Shown: positions 8,827 to 17,882, counted from the stretch's first letter. The stretch: DNA of 57,865 nucleotides from Deltaproteobacteria bacterium (GCA_021781535.1 JAJXWO010000025.1:1-57865), one strand, 5' to 3'. Notes: generated by a model not told the origin, from the letters alone. Translations and numbers: made by a program.

Positions 8827-9198
8827 ATGAGTGACGAAAGACCAACTACAACGACAACAACCACCACTTCATCTTATCAGCGCCCCGCTGGCGCTGGTCA
8901 GCGGCCGGCAGGTGGCCCCGGACAACGTCCGGCAGGCGGGCCCGGCGGACAGGGCGGCCCACGCAAGAGACGCCCTTTCCAGCGCCGTAAAGTATGCCGT
9001 TTCTGTGCAGAAAAGAACCTGACTATCGACTACAAGGAACCTCGTACACTCCGCTTTTTTATTACGGAACGCGGTAAAATTGTACCTCGCAGAATTTCTG
9101 GTAACTGTGCAGCACATCAACGGCACATTACTGAAGCCATCAAGCGAGCCAGAAACATTGCTTTACTGCCTATTGCCGCAAATCACGCAGTAAGCTGA
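8827..9198 (+). CDS. rpsR: 30S ribosomal protein S18 with a long low-complexity N-terminal extension
   Basis: 123 residues against about 75-80 usual. The S18 core begins near residue 48 ([17 protein letters not shown]) and continues through the expected [15 protein letters not shown] and [18 protein letters not shown] blocks; the two cysteines of CRFC are retained. Residues 1-47 are an extra segment: eight consecutive threonines followed by repeats of QRPAGGPG type, rich in Pro, Gly and Arg. The start at 8827 has GGGAGGAG upstream, so the extension is probably translated. S18 pairs with S6, encoded 21 bases upstream. Confidence 0.95.
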   Translation: MSDERPTTTTTTTTSSYQRPAGAGQRPAGGPGQRPAGGPGGQGGPRKRRPFQRRKVCRFCAEKNLTIDYKEPRTLRFFITERGKIVPRRISGNCAAHQRHITEAIKRARNIALLPIAANHAVS

Positions 9199-9208
9199 TA
9201 GTTTAAAA

Positions 9209-10171
9209 ATGATCTTAAAATCATTAACCGACCACTACATGCGCGCACGCCTTAAAGCGTCTTTGCTTGGAGTGGTCGGTTCGTTTGTTCTGTTTGCGGC
9301 CTATCTTGCAATACCGCCTCTTGGAGTTTTTTCCGGGTTCTTTGCACCTTTTCCTGCCGCATACAACCGCTTGATTCATGGCAGAATTCCGGCCTTGATT
9401 GTTATACTCGGTACGACAACCGCCATAGCGGCCCTGTTTGGGATCTTTGCCGGGGGTATGTACCTTTGCATGTGCGGCATGATCAGCCTATTGATGCCGG
9501 AACTTCTTTTACGCGGAATGAGTGGCAACAGGGTAATTTTCTGGACCACAGTAGCAAATTTACTGATTTTTACCGTTGTGTTTATTGCTTACAGCACATT
9601 TTCCGGCATAAATCTGCAACAACTTATTTCTACGGAAATTTCAGACAGCCTGAAGCAGGCGGTCACCATTTATGAAAAAGGCGGAGTAACCGGCGAAGAC
9701 CTTGAAGTTCTCAAGCATTCGATGTCTACTGCAGCAAATCTGCTGCAGCGCCTCTATCCCGCGTTAGTCACAGCCATGCTCGTTGTTATTACCGGGGGCA
9801 ATCTAGCCCTCATTAAACGAACCACGGCGAAAACTGCGTTAAATCTGGCAATTGGCGAGTTCTCCACATTCAGGAATCCGGAGTTACTCGTCTGGATTCT
9901 GATTGGAGCCGCATTTGCCCTGCTGTTCCCGGAGTCAGTTATTACAACTCCGGCACTTAATATTTTGCTCGTTACAACCATGCTCTATTTTTTCCAGGGC
10001 ATGGCAGTTATTACTGCATTAATAACTAAATATTCTGTTCCCGCTTTTGTGCGGATATTTTTGTATGCAATGCTCATCATCCAGCCGTACCTGCTGGCAC
10101 TTGTGGCCAGCATTGGATTATTCGATCTATGGGTCGATTTTAGAACCCCCAAAACACAGGAAAACCTGTAA
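9209..10171 (+). CDS. DUF2232 (YybS-like) membrane protein
   Basis: 320 residues with about eight predicted transmembrane helices, beginning with a short amphipathic stretch and then LLGVVGSFVLFAAYLAIPPLGV. The position between rpsR and rplI is conserved in delta-proteobacteria and firmicute-like operons for DUF2232/YybS. Function unknown; the fold resembles the energy-coupling-factor S components, which is an inference only. The ribosome site is weak, ten bases after the rpsR stop, which suggests translational coupling. Confidence 0.8.
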   Translation: MILKSLTDHYMRARLKASLLGVVGSFVLFAAYLAIPPLGVFSGFFAPFPAAYNRLIHGRIPALIVILGTTTAIAALFGIFAGGMYLCMCGMISLLMPELLLRGMSGNRVIFWTTVANLLIFTVVFIAYSTFSGINLQQLISTEISDSLKQAVTIYEKGGVTGEDLEVLKHSMSTAANLLQRLYPALVTAMLVVITGGNLALIKRTTAKTALNLAIGEFSTFRNPELLVWILIGAAFALLFPESVITTPALNILLVTTMLYFFQGMAVITALITKYSVPAFVRIFLYAMLIIQPYLLALVASIGLFDLWVDFRTPKTQENL

Positions 10172-10200
10172 CTACCTGACAGGCTTGAAAGGAGAAAAAG

Positions 10201-10644
10201 ATGAAAGTTATTCTGAATGAGAACATTGAAACGCTGGGTCACATTGGTGATATCGTAAAGGTAGCGCCGGGCTATGCCCGTAACTATCTGCTCCCTAAAA
10301 AACTTGCAATCCTGGCTACAGACAAAAATGCCAAGGCGCTTGACCACACAAAACGTCAAATGGCCTATAAGAAGAACAAGGCTCTTGAAGCGGCCAAGAA
10401 CCTGGGAACAAAACTCGAATCGCTGTCAATTGTACTCTCACATAAGGCTGGCGAAGAAGGTAAGCTTTTCGGAGCGGTTACCAATATGGATATTGCCACA
10501 TACCTGAAAGCCAATGGCTTCGATATTGATCGCAAGAGTATCATTCTTGCCGATACTATCAAGCACACCGGCGAGTTTTCTGTTGTAGTAAAGATTCATC
10601 CTGAGGTGACGGCAACATTAAAAATCACTGTCGCTGCAGCATAA
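10201..10644 (+). CDS. rplI: 50S ribosomal protein L9
   Basis: 147 residues with the L9 N-terminal domain MKVILNENIETLGHIGDIVKV...GYARNYLLPK, the long connecting helix (ALDHTKRQMAYKKNKALEAAKN) and the C-terminal domain (LFGAVTNMDIATYL). The ribosome site is AAAGGAG. Last gene of the operon, followed by a strong terminator. Confidence 0.98.
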   Translation: MKVILNENIETLGHIGDIVKVAPGYARNYLLPKKLAILATDKNAKALDHTKRQMAYKKNKALEAAKNLGTKLESLSIVLSHKAGEEGKLFGAVTNMDIATYLKANGFDIDRKSIILADTIKHTGEFSVVVKIHPEVTATLKITVAAA

Positions 10645-10664
10645 TTTCTGACACCGCCACATTG

Positions 10665-10697
10665 AGCCCGCAGATCTAATTTCTGCGGGCTTTTTTT
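10665..10697 (+). terminator. Intrinsic terminator of the rpsF-rplI operon
   Basis: 10-bp perfect stem AGCCCGCAGA / TCTGCGGGCT followed by seven Ts and a C, 20 bases after the rplI stop. Confidence 0.95.
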
Positions 10698-10789
10698 CTA
10701 CCTGCTAACGTACTTCTTTATAAGACGCACATCCTGATTTATAAGGCCTGATAACTTGCGGTTATACCTCATTATGGTATGATACACGC

Positions 10790-12370
10790 ATGCCAGCATC
10801 TGCCATAACTCCGTATATCCTGGAATCACTCCGGAACCCGTCTGCATACCCGGTTCAAACCAGAACGGTTGAACTGATTCAAACACATATTTCCTGGCTG
10901 TTCCTCACTGATGCGCATGTTTTCAAACTTAAAAAACCGGTTAATTTCGGTTTTCTCGATTTTTCCACGCTCGATCTTCGTCGTTTCTATTGCTACGAGG
11001 AATTGCGTCTCAATCGCCGTCTCTGCCCGGATGTTTATGAACAGGTTGTCGCGCTTCGTGAAACAGATACTGGCGCCGCCTTTGTCGGTACCGGGAAAAT
11101 ACTTGAATATGCTGTCATGATGAAGCGTCTCCCCGCAGACAGAATGCTTGACAGACTCGTTGACGAGGGCAGGATTTCAGTAGAAGAGATGCAGATTATT
11201 GCCCTTGAAATATGCAAGTTTCACACTCATGCAGCCACTTCGGCGCATATTTCAACATTCGGTTCTCTGGATCAGATTACCTTTAACTGGCGAGAGAATT
11301 TCGAACAAACCGCGCCATTGCGAACCTCCACTCTTCCGTCGGACACGTACGCTACTATTCGTTCCTATGTTGACTCATTTACCGATTCACACCGCTCTCT
11401 TTTTACTGAAAGAATTGAAAATGGGTACATCCGGGAATGTGACGGAGATATACACCTCGGAAATATCTGTCTGGTTGATCGGACCGCATATATTTTTGAC
11501 TGTATCGAATTTAATGAGCGTTTTCGTTATTCCGATACAGCCGCTGACATTGCTTTTTTGCTTATGGACCTTGACTTCCACCGGCGCCATGATCTGGCTG
11601 ATGCAACACTATCCGCCTACATCTCCGCCTCCGGCGATGCCGATATTGTAAAACTGATCAATTTTTACAAGATCTATCGAGCTTTTGTGCGCGGTAAAGT
11701 TGAATCACTGCAGATTCAAGACAGTGGTATTCCCCTGGAAAAGCGTGCTGCAGCTGAGAAACGTGCCGTCCGCTACTTCCGGTTGGCACAGGGATATTGC
11801 ATGCAAAACAGTCTCCCCCCTACCCTGTTCATTACGTGTGGAACAATGGGATGCGGCAAAAGCACCCTCGCTGATCAACTCGCCTTTGAGCTTGGACTTG
11901 ATACCTGCAGCTCCGATGTTGTACGCAAACAGCTGGCAGGATTGCGGCCTGAAACTGCCGTCAAGGTTTCCTTTGGAGAGGGGCTGTATTCGCATGAAAT
12001 GAGCCGGAATACCTATCGCCAAATGGAACAGTTTGCCGAGAAGTCTCTTTCGTCCGGGCATTCTGTTGTTATTGACGCCGGATTTGGATCGAGTAGCGAA
12101 CGTGCCATATTCGCCCGACTGGCGGCTTCTCATCACGCAGAGTTTGTCATTTTGCTCGTACAGTGTAGTCCGGAAGAACAACGACAACGGTTGCAAGAAC
12201 GTTCTTCTCGAGGCTGCTCTGTTTCCGATGGAAGGATTGAGCTCCTGGATCAGCACAAAGGTATTTTTCACAGCCCGGATGATTCAGAAGGCAAAATTAT
12301 CCCCGTTTCTACGAACGGTACACCTGATGATGCTTTAAATTCTGTTTACAAGAGGCTGTTCCAGCCATGA
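10790..12370 (+). CDS. Fused aminoglycoside-phosphotransferase-like domain and P-loop kinase
   Basis: 526 residues. The N-terminal half resembles the APH/choline-kinase fold (COG2187 type), with a catalytic-loop-like GDIHLGNICLVD near residue 220 and a following FDCIEFNERFRY that carries the metal-binding aspartate. The C-terminal part is a P-loop nucleotide kinase with Walker A GTMGCGKST near residue 350. Such fusions are widely annotated as bifunctional APH/ATP-binding proteins and have no firmly known substrate. No good ribosome site precedes the ATG. Its stop overlaps the next ATG by four bases (ATGA), so it heads the operon that encodes the SLC5-PP2C partner-switching module; a role in that pathway is inference. 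Confidence 0.8.
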   Translation: MPASAITPYILESLRNPSAYPVQTRTVELIQTHISWLFLTDAHVFKLKKPVNFGFLDFSTLDLRRFYCYEELRLNRRLCPDVYEQVVALRETDTGAAFVGTGKILEYAVMMKRLPADRMLDRLVDEGRISVEEMQIIALEICKFHTHAATSAHISTFGSLDQITFNWRENFEQTAPLRTSTLPSDTYATIRSYVDSFTDSHRSLFTERIENGYIRECDGDIHLGNICLVDRTAYIFDCIEFNERFRYSDTAADIAFLLMDLDFHRRHDLADATLSAYISASGDADIVKLINFYKIYRAFVRGKVESLQIQDSGIPLEKRAAAEKRAVRYFRLAQGYCMQNSLPPTLFITCGTMGCGKSTLADQLAFELGLDTCSSDVVRKQLAGLRPETAVKVSFGEGLYSHEMSRNTYRQMEQFAEKSLSSGHSVVIDAGFGSSSERAIFARLAASHHAEFVILLVQCSPEEQRQRLQERSSRGCSVSDGRIELLDQHKGIFHSPDDSEGKIIPVSTNGTPDDALNSVYKRLFQP

Positions 12371-12621
12371 AACGACTTTTCACACAAATATTAAACCGCC
12401 TGCAACTGCCGGAATCATGGATAATATTTTTTATCCTCGGCATTATAATGATGACATTCCCGTTTTTACAGATTTTCAACAAACCAATAATTCTGTTTGG
12501 CGTGCCGTTACTGTTTCTCTATTTGATGGTGGGCTGGATGATTTCAATTATCGTCATCTACCTTTTTATGCTTGCCAGTCGCCATGCAAACAAGTCGACT
12601 GACGAAAAGATCGAATCATGA
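12367..12621 (+). CDS. Small two-helix membrane protein, possible symporter small subunit
   Basis: 84 residues with two transmembrane helices (WIIFFILGIIMMTFPFLQIF and LFLYLMVGWMISIIVIYLFML) and a short charged tail. Starts and stops overlap both neighbours by four bases. The size, the two helices and the place directly before an SLC5-type gene recall the DUF4212 and DUF3311/YhdT small partners of sodium/solute symporters, though I do not see a firm family match. Likely partner of the downstream membrane sensor. Confidence 0.65.
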   Translation: MKRLFTQILNRLQLPESWIIFFILGIIMMTFPFLQIFNKPIILFGVPLLFLYLMVGWMISIIVIYLFMLASRHANKSTDEKIES

Positions 12622-15600
12622 ACAGCGTTGTTTCCTCGGTAGCTGCAATATCATTTTTTTACATAATCCTCATTTTTCTTATTGCATGGTATGCCCACTA
12701 TCGCAAGGAGACCGGACGCAGCATAATCAGCAATCCGGTCATCTATTCACTATCGCTGGGGGTGTACTGCACTTCATGGACCTTCTTCGGTAGTGTCGGA
12801 AAAGCGGCCACTACCGGAATTGATTTCGTGCTTATTTACCTCGGTCCTTCTTTAACAGCATTTTCCTGGCTTTTTCTCCTGCGCCGCATCATCAAGATAA
12901 GCAAAGAACATAATATTACTTCGATTGCCGATTTCCTTAGTCAGCGCTACGGGAAGTCTCCATGGCTAGGCGCCTTAGTCACAGCTATCTCATTTCTTGG
13001 GATCATGCCATATATAGCGCTGCAGTTAAAGGCAGTATCCACCAGTTTTCTTCTGCTCAGCGGCGCCCAAAAAGACACCATCGCGTTTATCAACCTTGGA
13101 TCGGGCCTCTCCATTCCGATCTCCCTTTTTCTGGCCTTGGCGCTGGCACTTTTCAGTATTGTTTTCGGAGCCAGGAGGCTGGTATCGTCAGAACGACACG
13201 AAGGTCTGATTGCAGCGGTTGCTTTTGAGTCTCTGGTTAAGCTGGTCGCTCTCCTGGTAGTTGGATTGTTTGTAACATACGGACTCTTTGATGGCTTCAT
13301 TGATATTTTCGAGCGATTCAGGTCCATAAACCCGGACCTGTTTTCACAATTATTTACATTCAACACATCAAAAAATGATCCTAATTACATATCCACTTTC
13401 ACGCTCCTCTTTTTATCAATGGGGGCGATTATGCTCTTGCCGAGACAGTTTCACGTCATGGTTATCGAAAATTCCGATGAACGTCACATAGCAACTGCGA
13501 TGTGGCTTTTTCCCACTTATCTGTTTCTGATAAACCTTTTTGTCATGCCGATCGCCATTGGCGGCATCCTTTTTACCGGCAGCAGCAGCGGAGCTGACTA
13601 CTTTGTTCTTACCATTCCTCAACTCGCCGGGCATCACTACATAGCCCTGTTCGCATTCCTGGGCGGCTTTTCTGCAGCGGCCGGAATGGTCATGGTTGAA
13701 TCAATTGCAATTTCAACGATGCTGCTCAACCATATTTTCATGCCGATCATTGTCAGATGTACCCCCCAAGCGTGGTTCCCGATTCTACTTATTAATCTCA
13801 AGCGATTTGGTATAGTACTGGTTGTACTGCTGGGATATTTTTATTATCGGGTCATAGGCGACTCTTACACACTCGTGAACATGGGCCTGATCTCCTTTTC
13901 GGCAGCGGCCCAATTCATGCCGGCCATGCTGGGAGGTCTGTACTGGAAACGTGGCAACAAAACTGGTGCAATCAGCGGCATTCTGCTTGGCTTTCTGATC
14001 TGGCTTTATACACTGCTGCTCCCTTCATTTAGCAAATCGGGATGGATTTCGGAATCTCTGCTTTCAAACGGTCCATTTGGCATTGCACTACTTAAACCAA
14101 CCGCACTATTCGGGTTGACCGGCATGGACCTTTGGAGCCACTCCCTGTTCTGGAGCATGCTTTTCAATATCGGTTCCTATATAATTTGCTCGATACTCTT
14201 AAACCAAAATGAACAGGAACGTGATCAGGTACATAAATTTATTGGCATTTTCAGTCATGAGGAGATACATCGCCGCACTGAGCGCACACGGCTCTCGAAA
14301 CCGGTTACAACAGACCAGTTTATCGCCCTTATGAGCAAGTTCATTGGTGAACCCGAAGCCCAGCGATCGTTCTTACTCTATTCAAGCGAGCGGGATATTA
14401 CGGCAGATGAAGCAGTTTCCGAGTTTGAACTCCCGAATCTAAAGCGTTTTGCAGAAAAGACGCTGGCTGGTTCAGTCGGCGGCGCCGCAGCCCGGGCAAT
14501 TGTAAACAACTTCCTCTCAGACTTGGGCTCCAGCATGGAGCCGGTCTATGATATTTTCAGCAGCATACGCACAAATCTTGACCAAAACCGCGAATCGCTC
14601 TTTGTACGTCTCAAGGCGTCCGAAATCATCAATCGTACGCTGGATTTGCAGGTAATCATGGATGACCTGTTACGATTGTTAGTGAAAGAATTCAAGCTTG
14701 ATGTGGCACTGATCCTCACAAAAAATGATGCAGGCACTTTTTCAGTCCTCAGTAAGCAGGGAGAAGATCGTTCAGACGCCAACCCGCCTCATTGGTATCT
14801 GGAAAATATACCGTATATAAGTTTGGTCTACCGTGACCAAAAAGCACATTTCATCAATGACCTCCAACTTGATCGAGCCACTCCAAAGCTTGATCAAACA
14901 GTAGCCGAAGGTTTTATTTCCTGTGCCCACATCCCGGTTTTTAGGGAAGGTGAACCAGTTATTGCCGTACTATCATTATTCTCTAAATCAATAGCCGGGC
15001 TCTTTACCCAGGAATTCATCAAGTTATTGTCCAGCCTTACAGGTCAACTCGCTCAGGCGATCACAATTGTACATGAAGTTGAAGCAAAGCAGCTTGAACG
15101 AAGTCAAAAGGAAGCAGCTCTTCTGCAAACAGCCAGAATCACGCGCGACATGGAAATTGCCCAGCAGATCCAGGAATCTTTCCTGCCTGATGCTGCGCCA
15201 ATAATTGCCGGAGTTGATATTGCAGGACATTGTATATCCGCCGCTCACGTTGGCGGCGACTATTATGATTTTTTTCTCCGGGAAGACCACATTGTCGATG
15301 TTGTTATTGCCGATGTTTCAGGTCATAGCGTCGGTGCGGCTCTGATTATGTCGGAAGTTCGCACACTGCTGAGGGCTGAAGCTAATTCAATTCACACTCC
15401 GCGGGCGGTCCTTGAAACCCTCAACAACCAGTTGCATGACGATTTATCCCGGGCCGAATTATTTATCACCATGTTTTATGCCGAATATAATGCTGAGACC
15501 AGCATACTCAGCTACTCCAACGCTGGACACAACCATCCGGTTCTGCAACGCACAAATGGATCGTTTTCTCAGGAACTGGACACAGAAGGATTAATACTGG

Positions 15601-15866
15601 GGGTTAAAAAAGATGTCCTTTTTGAAGAACGCAATGTTATGCTAACAAGCGGGGATGTTCTCCTTTTCTACACGGACGGCCTGACAGAAGCGTGCAACAG
15701 TAACGCTGAAATGTTTGGCATGGAAGGACTGTACAGCCTCCTTAAAGCATGTGGTCATCTTTCTGCCACTGAGATTCTTGATATGTTTTATGCCAGGATC
15801 CATGATTTTACCGGTTCACAATATTTACAAGATGATATATCGCTCGTTGTCGTAAAAAAACTTTGA
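12618..15866 (+). CDS. SLC5-like symporter fused to GAF and PP2C (SpoIIE) phosphatase domains
   Basis: 1082 residues. Residues about 1-530 are a sodium/solute symporter-like (SLC5) membrane domain of about 13 helices; the early block VYCTSWTFFGSVG is the signature shared with CbrA-type transporter-sensors. A linker at about 540-640 ending FAEKTLAGSVGGAAARAIV resembles the STAC domain that joins SLC5 to histidine kinases. A GAF domain (about 675-820) and a PP2C-like SpoIIE/RsbU phosphatase (about 840-1082) follow; metal-binding acids are visible in GGDYYDF, IADVSGHSVGAAL and YTDGLTEA. So a transporter-like sensor drives a serine phosphatase instead of a kinase. It overlaps the small membrane gene by four bases and is followed 14 bases later by its likely substrate, a STAS protein. 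No signal ligand can be read from sequence. Confidence 0.9.
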   Translation: MNSVVSSVAAISFFYIILIFLIAWYAHYRKETGRSIISNPVIYSLSLGVYCTSWTFFGSVGKAATTGIDFVLIYLGPSLTAFSWLFLLRRIIKISKEHNITSIADFLSQRYGKSPWLGALVTAISFLGIMPYIALQLKAVSTSFLLLSGAQKDTIAFINLGSGLSIPISLFLALALALFSIVFGARRLVSSERHEGLIAAVAFESLVKLVALLVVGLFVTYGLFDGFIDIFERFRSINPDLFSQLFTFNTSKNDPNYISTFTLLFLSMGAIMLLPRQFHVMVIENSDERHIATAMWLFPTYLFLINLFVMPIAIGGILFTGSSSGADYFVLTIPQLAGHHYIALFAFLGGFSAAAGMVMVESIAISTMLLNHIFMPIIVRCTPQAWFPILLINLKRFGIVLVVLLGYFYYRVIGDSYTLVNMGLISFSAAAQFMPAMLGGLYWKRGNKTGAISGILLGFLIWLYTLLLPSFSKSGWISESLLSNGPFGIALLKPTALFGLTGMDLWSHSLFWSMLFNIGSYIICSILLNQNEQERDQVHKFIGIFSHEEIHRRTERTRLSKPVTTDQFIALMSKFIGEPEAQRSFLLYSSERDITADEAVSEFELPNLKRFAEKTLAGSVGGAAARAIVNNFLSDLGSSMEPVYDIFSSIRTNLDQNRESLFVRLKASEIINRTLDLQVIMDDLLRLLVKEFKLDVALILTKNDAGTFSVLSKQGEDRSDANPPHWYLENIPYISLVYRDQKAHFINDLQLDRATPKLDQTVAEGFISCAHIPVFREGEPVIAVLSLFSKSIAGLFTQEFIKLLSSLTGQLAQAITIVHEVEAKQLERSQKEAALLQTARITRDMEIAQQIQESFLPDAAPIIAGVDIAGHCISAAHVGGDYYDFFLREDHIVDVVIADVSGHSVGAALIMSEVRTLLRAEANSIHTPRAVLETLNNQLHDDLSRAELFITMFYAEYNAETSILSYSNAGHNHPVLQRTNGSFSQELDTEGLILGVKKDVLFEERNVMLTSGDVLLFYTDGLTEACNSNAEMFGMEGLYSLLKACGHLSATEILDMFYARIHDFTGSQYLQDDISLVVVKKL

Positions 15867-15880
15867 TTGACGGAGGTACA

Positions 15881-16219
15881 ATGGATATTAAGACTGAGCA
15901 TACGGAAGGAATTACCGTGCTGTTTATCAGGGAGGACCGCCTTGATGCAAACAATTCTGAAGAACTCAAAGTAGAATTGCATCGTCTTTTTGACACTGGA
16001 ACAAAAGATCTGATCCTCGATCTTAAAGAGATACTTTTTATTGACAGTTCAGGTCTTGGGGTACTGGTTTCAGGTTATAAAAACGCTTCAACCGTGCATG
16101 GAAGCCTCAAATTGTCAAATTTGCAGTCGCAGGTAAGATCCATGTTTGAACTGACCAGACTTCATAGGGTTTTTGACATTTTTTCAACTGTTGATGACGC
16201 ACTACAGAGCTACAACTAA
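15881..16219 (+). CDS. STAS-domain anti-sigma factor antagonist (RsbV/SpoIIAA type)
   Basis: 112 residues; the start at 15881 has GGAGG five bases upstream. The phosphorylation motif IDSSGLGVLVSGY is intact, with Ser57 the expected target (the residue before GLG). In partner switching the unphosphorylated form binds and removes the anti-sigma ATPase; the PP2C domain upstream should reactivate it and the RsbW-like kinase downstream inactivate it. Third signalling component of the 10.8-16.7 kb operon. Confidence 0.92.
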   Translation: MDIKTEHTEGITVLFIREDRLDANNSEELKVELHRLFDTGTKDLILDLKEILFIDSSGLGVLVSGYKNASTVHGSLKLSNLQSQVRSMFELTRLHRVFDIFSTVDDALQSYN

Positions 16220-16233
16220 TGTAGAGGCATGGA

Positions 16234-16692
16234 ATGAATAAACTCTCCATGACGGGGAAATGTATGAAAAACGACATTGATATTGACATAACAATACCAA
16301 GTCATACCAGATACTTACGTATGATAGGCACAATTGGCGAAAAAGTGGCGCAGGAGATTGACTGCCCGGAAGCAATTCGTGAAACATTGCCCGGCCAACT
16401 CGCTGTCGTCCTGACAGAAGGCCTTGTCAATGCCATTAAACATGCCAAAAGTGCCGCTCCAGACGAAGAGATTCATGTCCGAATTAACGTCTCGAACAAA
16501 AATCTTGTGGTTCGTATCTATGACAACGGCATCGGCTTTGATCTGGATGCGGTACCGCCCCCCTGTTTTACTTCAAGCGGATTGGAAGAAAAAGGGCGCG
16601 GAATTTTCATTCTCAGGTCACTGATGGACACGGTAAAATATACTCGAGCTAATGGCGGGAACGTTCTCGTGATGGAAAAGAAGCTGGCGTAA
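16234..16692 (+). CDS. RsbW-like anti-sigma serine kinase (HATPase)
   Basis: 152 residues of the small GHKL ATPase family that includes RsbW and SpoIIAB. N-box EGLVNAIKHA, G1 box DNGIGFD and G2 box GRGIFILRSLMD are all present, so ATP binding and kinase activity are expected. Two starts are possible: 16234 (AGAGG six bases upstream, used here) or 16264 (GGGGA five bases upstream). No sigma-factor gene is adjacent; the target sigma factor or other partner must lie elsewhere. It completes a phosphatase/antagonist/kinase set and ends the operon. Confidence 0.9.
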   Translation: MNKLSMTGKCMKNDIDIDITIPSHTRYLRMIGTIGEKVAQEIDCPEAIRETLPGQLAVVLTEGLVNAIKHAKSAAPDEEIHVRINVSNKNLVVRIYDNGIGFDLDAVPPPCFTSSGLEEKGRGIFILRSLMDTVKYTRANGGNVLVMEKKLA

Positions 16693-16712
16693 TCCTGAAT
16701 AAAACCTCTGCA

Positions 16713-17213
16713 TCAATAAACAGGCGTTGCTGCAACTCCCCACTGAGCCAGTTCAGCAAGCACGCCGGAAACAAGGGCATTGAACTGTGCCTCAACTTCT
16801 GCCGTCAGCCCAATCTCCATTTCTATTGACCCCGGCTGCACCCCTATCAGCACCATTTCTTTTGGCAAATGCCCAGTCAATTCGGAAACTGCCAAAAGAT
16901 CCTTAAGTCCCATCTGATGTGGCGATATTTTAGTCTGCAACGCGATCGGCAACTCCTGCCCGTACAACCGGACACAGGTTCCCGCCTCTGTACCGGTTTC
17001 AACGGCGTCAATTATAATCAGGTGAGTGATATTTTCAAGTTTTGGAAGCAAGTCCAATCCCAGCGTACCACCGTCCATGATTTCAACGTTGTCCGCGAAA
17101 CGATAGTCCCTCTGAAGCCGCTGGGCAACCAGAACGCCTACCGCATCATCACTCATAACAAGATTACCGATACCAAGAACCAGAACAGATATTTCGGACG
17201 GAGTTATAGTCAT
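16713..17213 (-). CDS. Hydrogenase maturation protease (HyaD/HybD family)
   Basis: 166 residues from the ATG at 17211-17213, which has AAGGA six bases upstream (the ATG at 17219 abuts that site). The motif VLVLGIGNLVMSDDAVGV is the hallmark of peptidase family M52 with its first metal-ligand acid, MDGGTLG follows, and the conserved histidine is in SPHQMGLKDLL. These enzymes clip the C-terminus of [NiFe] hydrogenase large subunits after nickel insertion. No hydrogenase structural or hyp gene is present in the window, so it is an orphan here. It is convergent with the RsbW-like gene. Confidence 0.9.
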   Translation of the reverse strand: MTITPSEISVLVLGIGNLVMSDDAVGVLVAQRLQRDYRFADNVEIMDGGTLGLDLLPKLENITHLIIIDAVETGTEAGTCVRLYGQELPIALQTKISPHQMGLKDLLAVSELTGHLPKEMVLIGVQPGSIEMEIGLTAEVEAQFNALVSGVLAELAQWGVAATPVY

Positions 17214-17273
17214 AAACATTCCTTACATACGAACGCTGCGCGTCCACTAATTGGTGCTTATAGCCAGAGACAA

Positions 17274-17297
17274 CAAGGGCGCAGAAATGCGCCCTTG
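17274..17297 (-). terminator. Hairpin, probable terminator of the ferritin-like gene
   Basis: Perfect 10-bp stem CAAGGGCGCA / TGCGCCCTTG with a GAAA loop (plus-strand reading), 30 bases past the ferritin-like stop. On the minus strand it is followed only by TTGTCTCT, so the T-tract is weak. Confidence 0.55.
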
Positions 17298-17327
17298 AGA
17301 ATTGCCACCAGTTTCCGGGAGTGAAAA

Positions 17328-17819
17328 CTATTCCCGTACAAACGTATCGATATCGGTTTCGTGAACCATTCCCATTAGACGAGCGTATTCAGATTCAATG
17401 AGTTGATAATGATGATTGGTTTCCGTTGCATTCAACTCATAGACCGCTTTGACCGTGGGATCGTCAATTTTTGCAGCTGTTTCTAACAATGCTTCTTCAA
17501 GATTCTTTTCTCGCTCCATTGCCAGTTCAAGTGCCTTCTGTTCGCTGAAGTCAGAAGATATCAAGCGGGCTATCGTAGAAACCCAACTTGATTCGTTGTC
17601 CGGAGGAGAATCCAGAAACACATCGAGAGAAGGGATATCGGTACCCTCGTAAATCTTGTAAAATTGAGCTGCATGCTCCCGCTCTTCTTTTGCAAGCAAC
17701 TCAAAGGTACGGCGTGCATCAGGAATATTCATTTTAACTGCGCCGAGCTGATAAAAGTTCATTGCATTTTTTTCAGTCTGGATTGAGCGCTTGATCGCCT
17801 CTTGAATATCAATACTCAT
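17328..17819 (-). CDS. Ferritin-like (rubrerythrin-type) domain protein
   Basis: 163 residues. The start at 17819 is set by AGGAGG six bases upstream; the longer frame to 17930 is not supported. Iron-ligand patterns of the four-helix ferritin-like fold are visible: an early TEKNAMNFY helix, AKEEREHAAQFY (ExxH) and, in the second half, AMEREKNLEEALLE and ATETNHHYQLIE. There is no rubredoxin domain. Such proteins act in iron or peroxide handling; the exact role is unknown. Transcribed divergently from ettA. Confidence 0.8.
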   Translation of the reverse strand: MSIDIQEAIKRSIQTEKNAMNFYQLGAVKMNIPDARRTFELLAKEEREHAAQFYKIYEGTDIPSLDVFLDSPPDNESSWVSTIARLISSDFSEQKALELAMEREKNLEEALLETAAKIDDPTVKAVYELNATETNHHYQLIESEYARLMGMVHETDIDTFVRE

Positions 17820-17854
17820 GGTATTACCTCCTTCTATTGAAATATAGTGTTTGA

Positions 17855-17882
17855 AAAATACCACATAAGTCCTGTTTGTCAA
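17855..17882 (-). promoter_or_regulatory. Candidate promoter of the ferritin-like gene
   Basis: On the minus strand: TTGACA (17877-17882), 16-base spacer, TATTTT (17855-17860), 36 bases before the ATG. The same segment also holds a weaker plus-strand TTGTCA-N16-TATGCA pointing to ettA. Confidence 0.5.
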
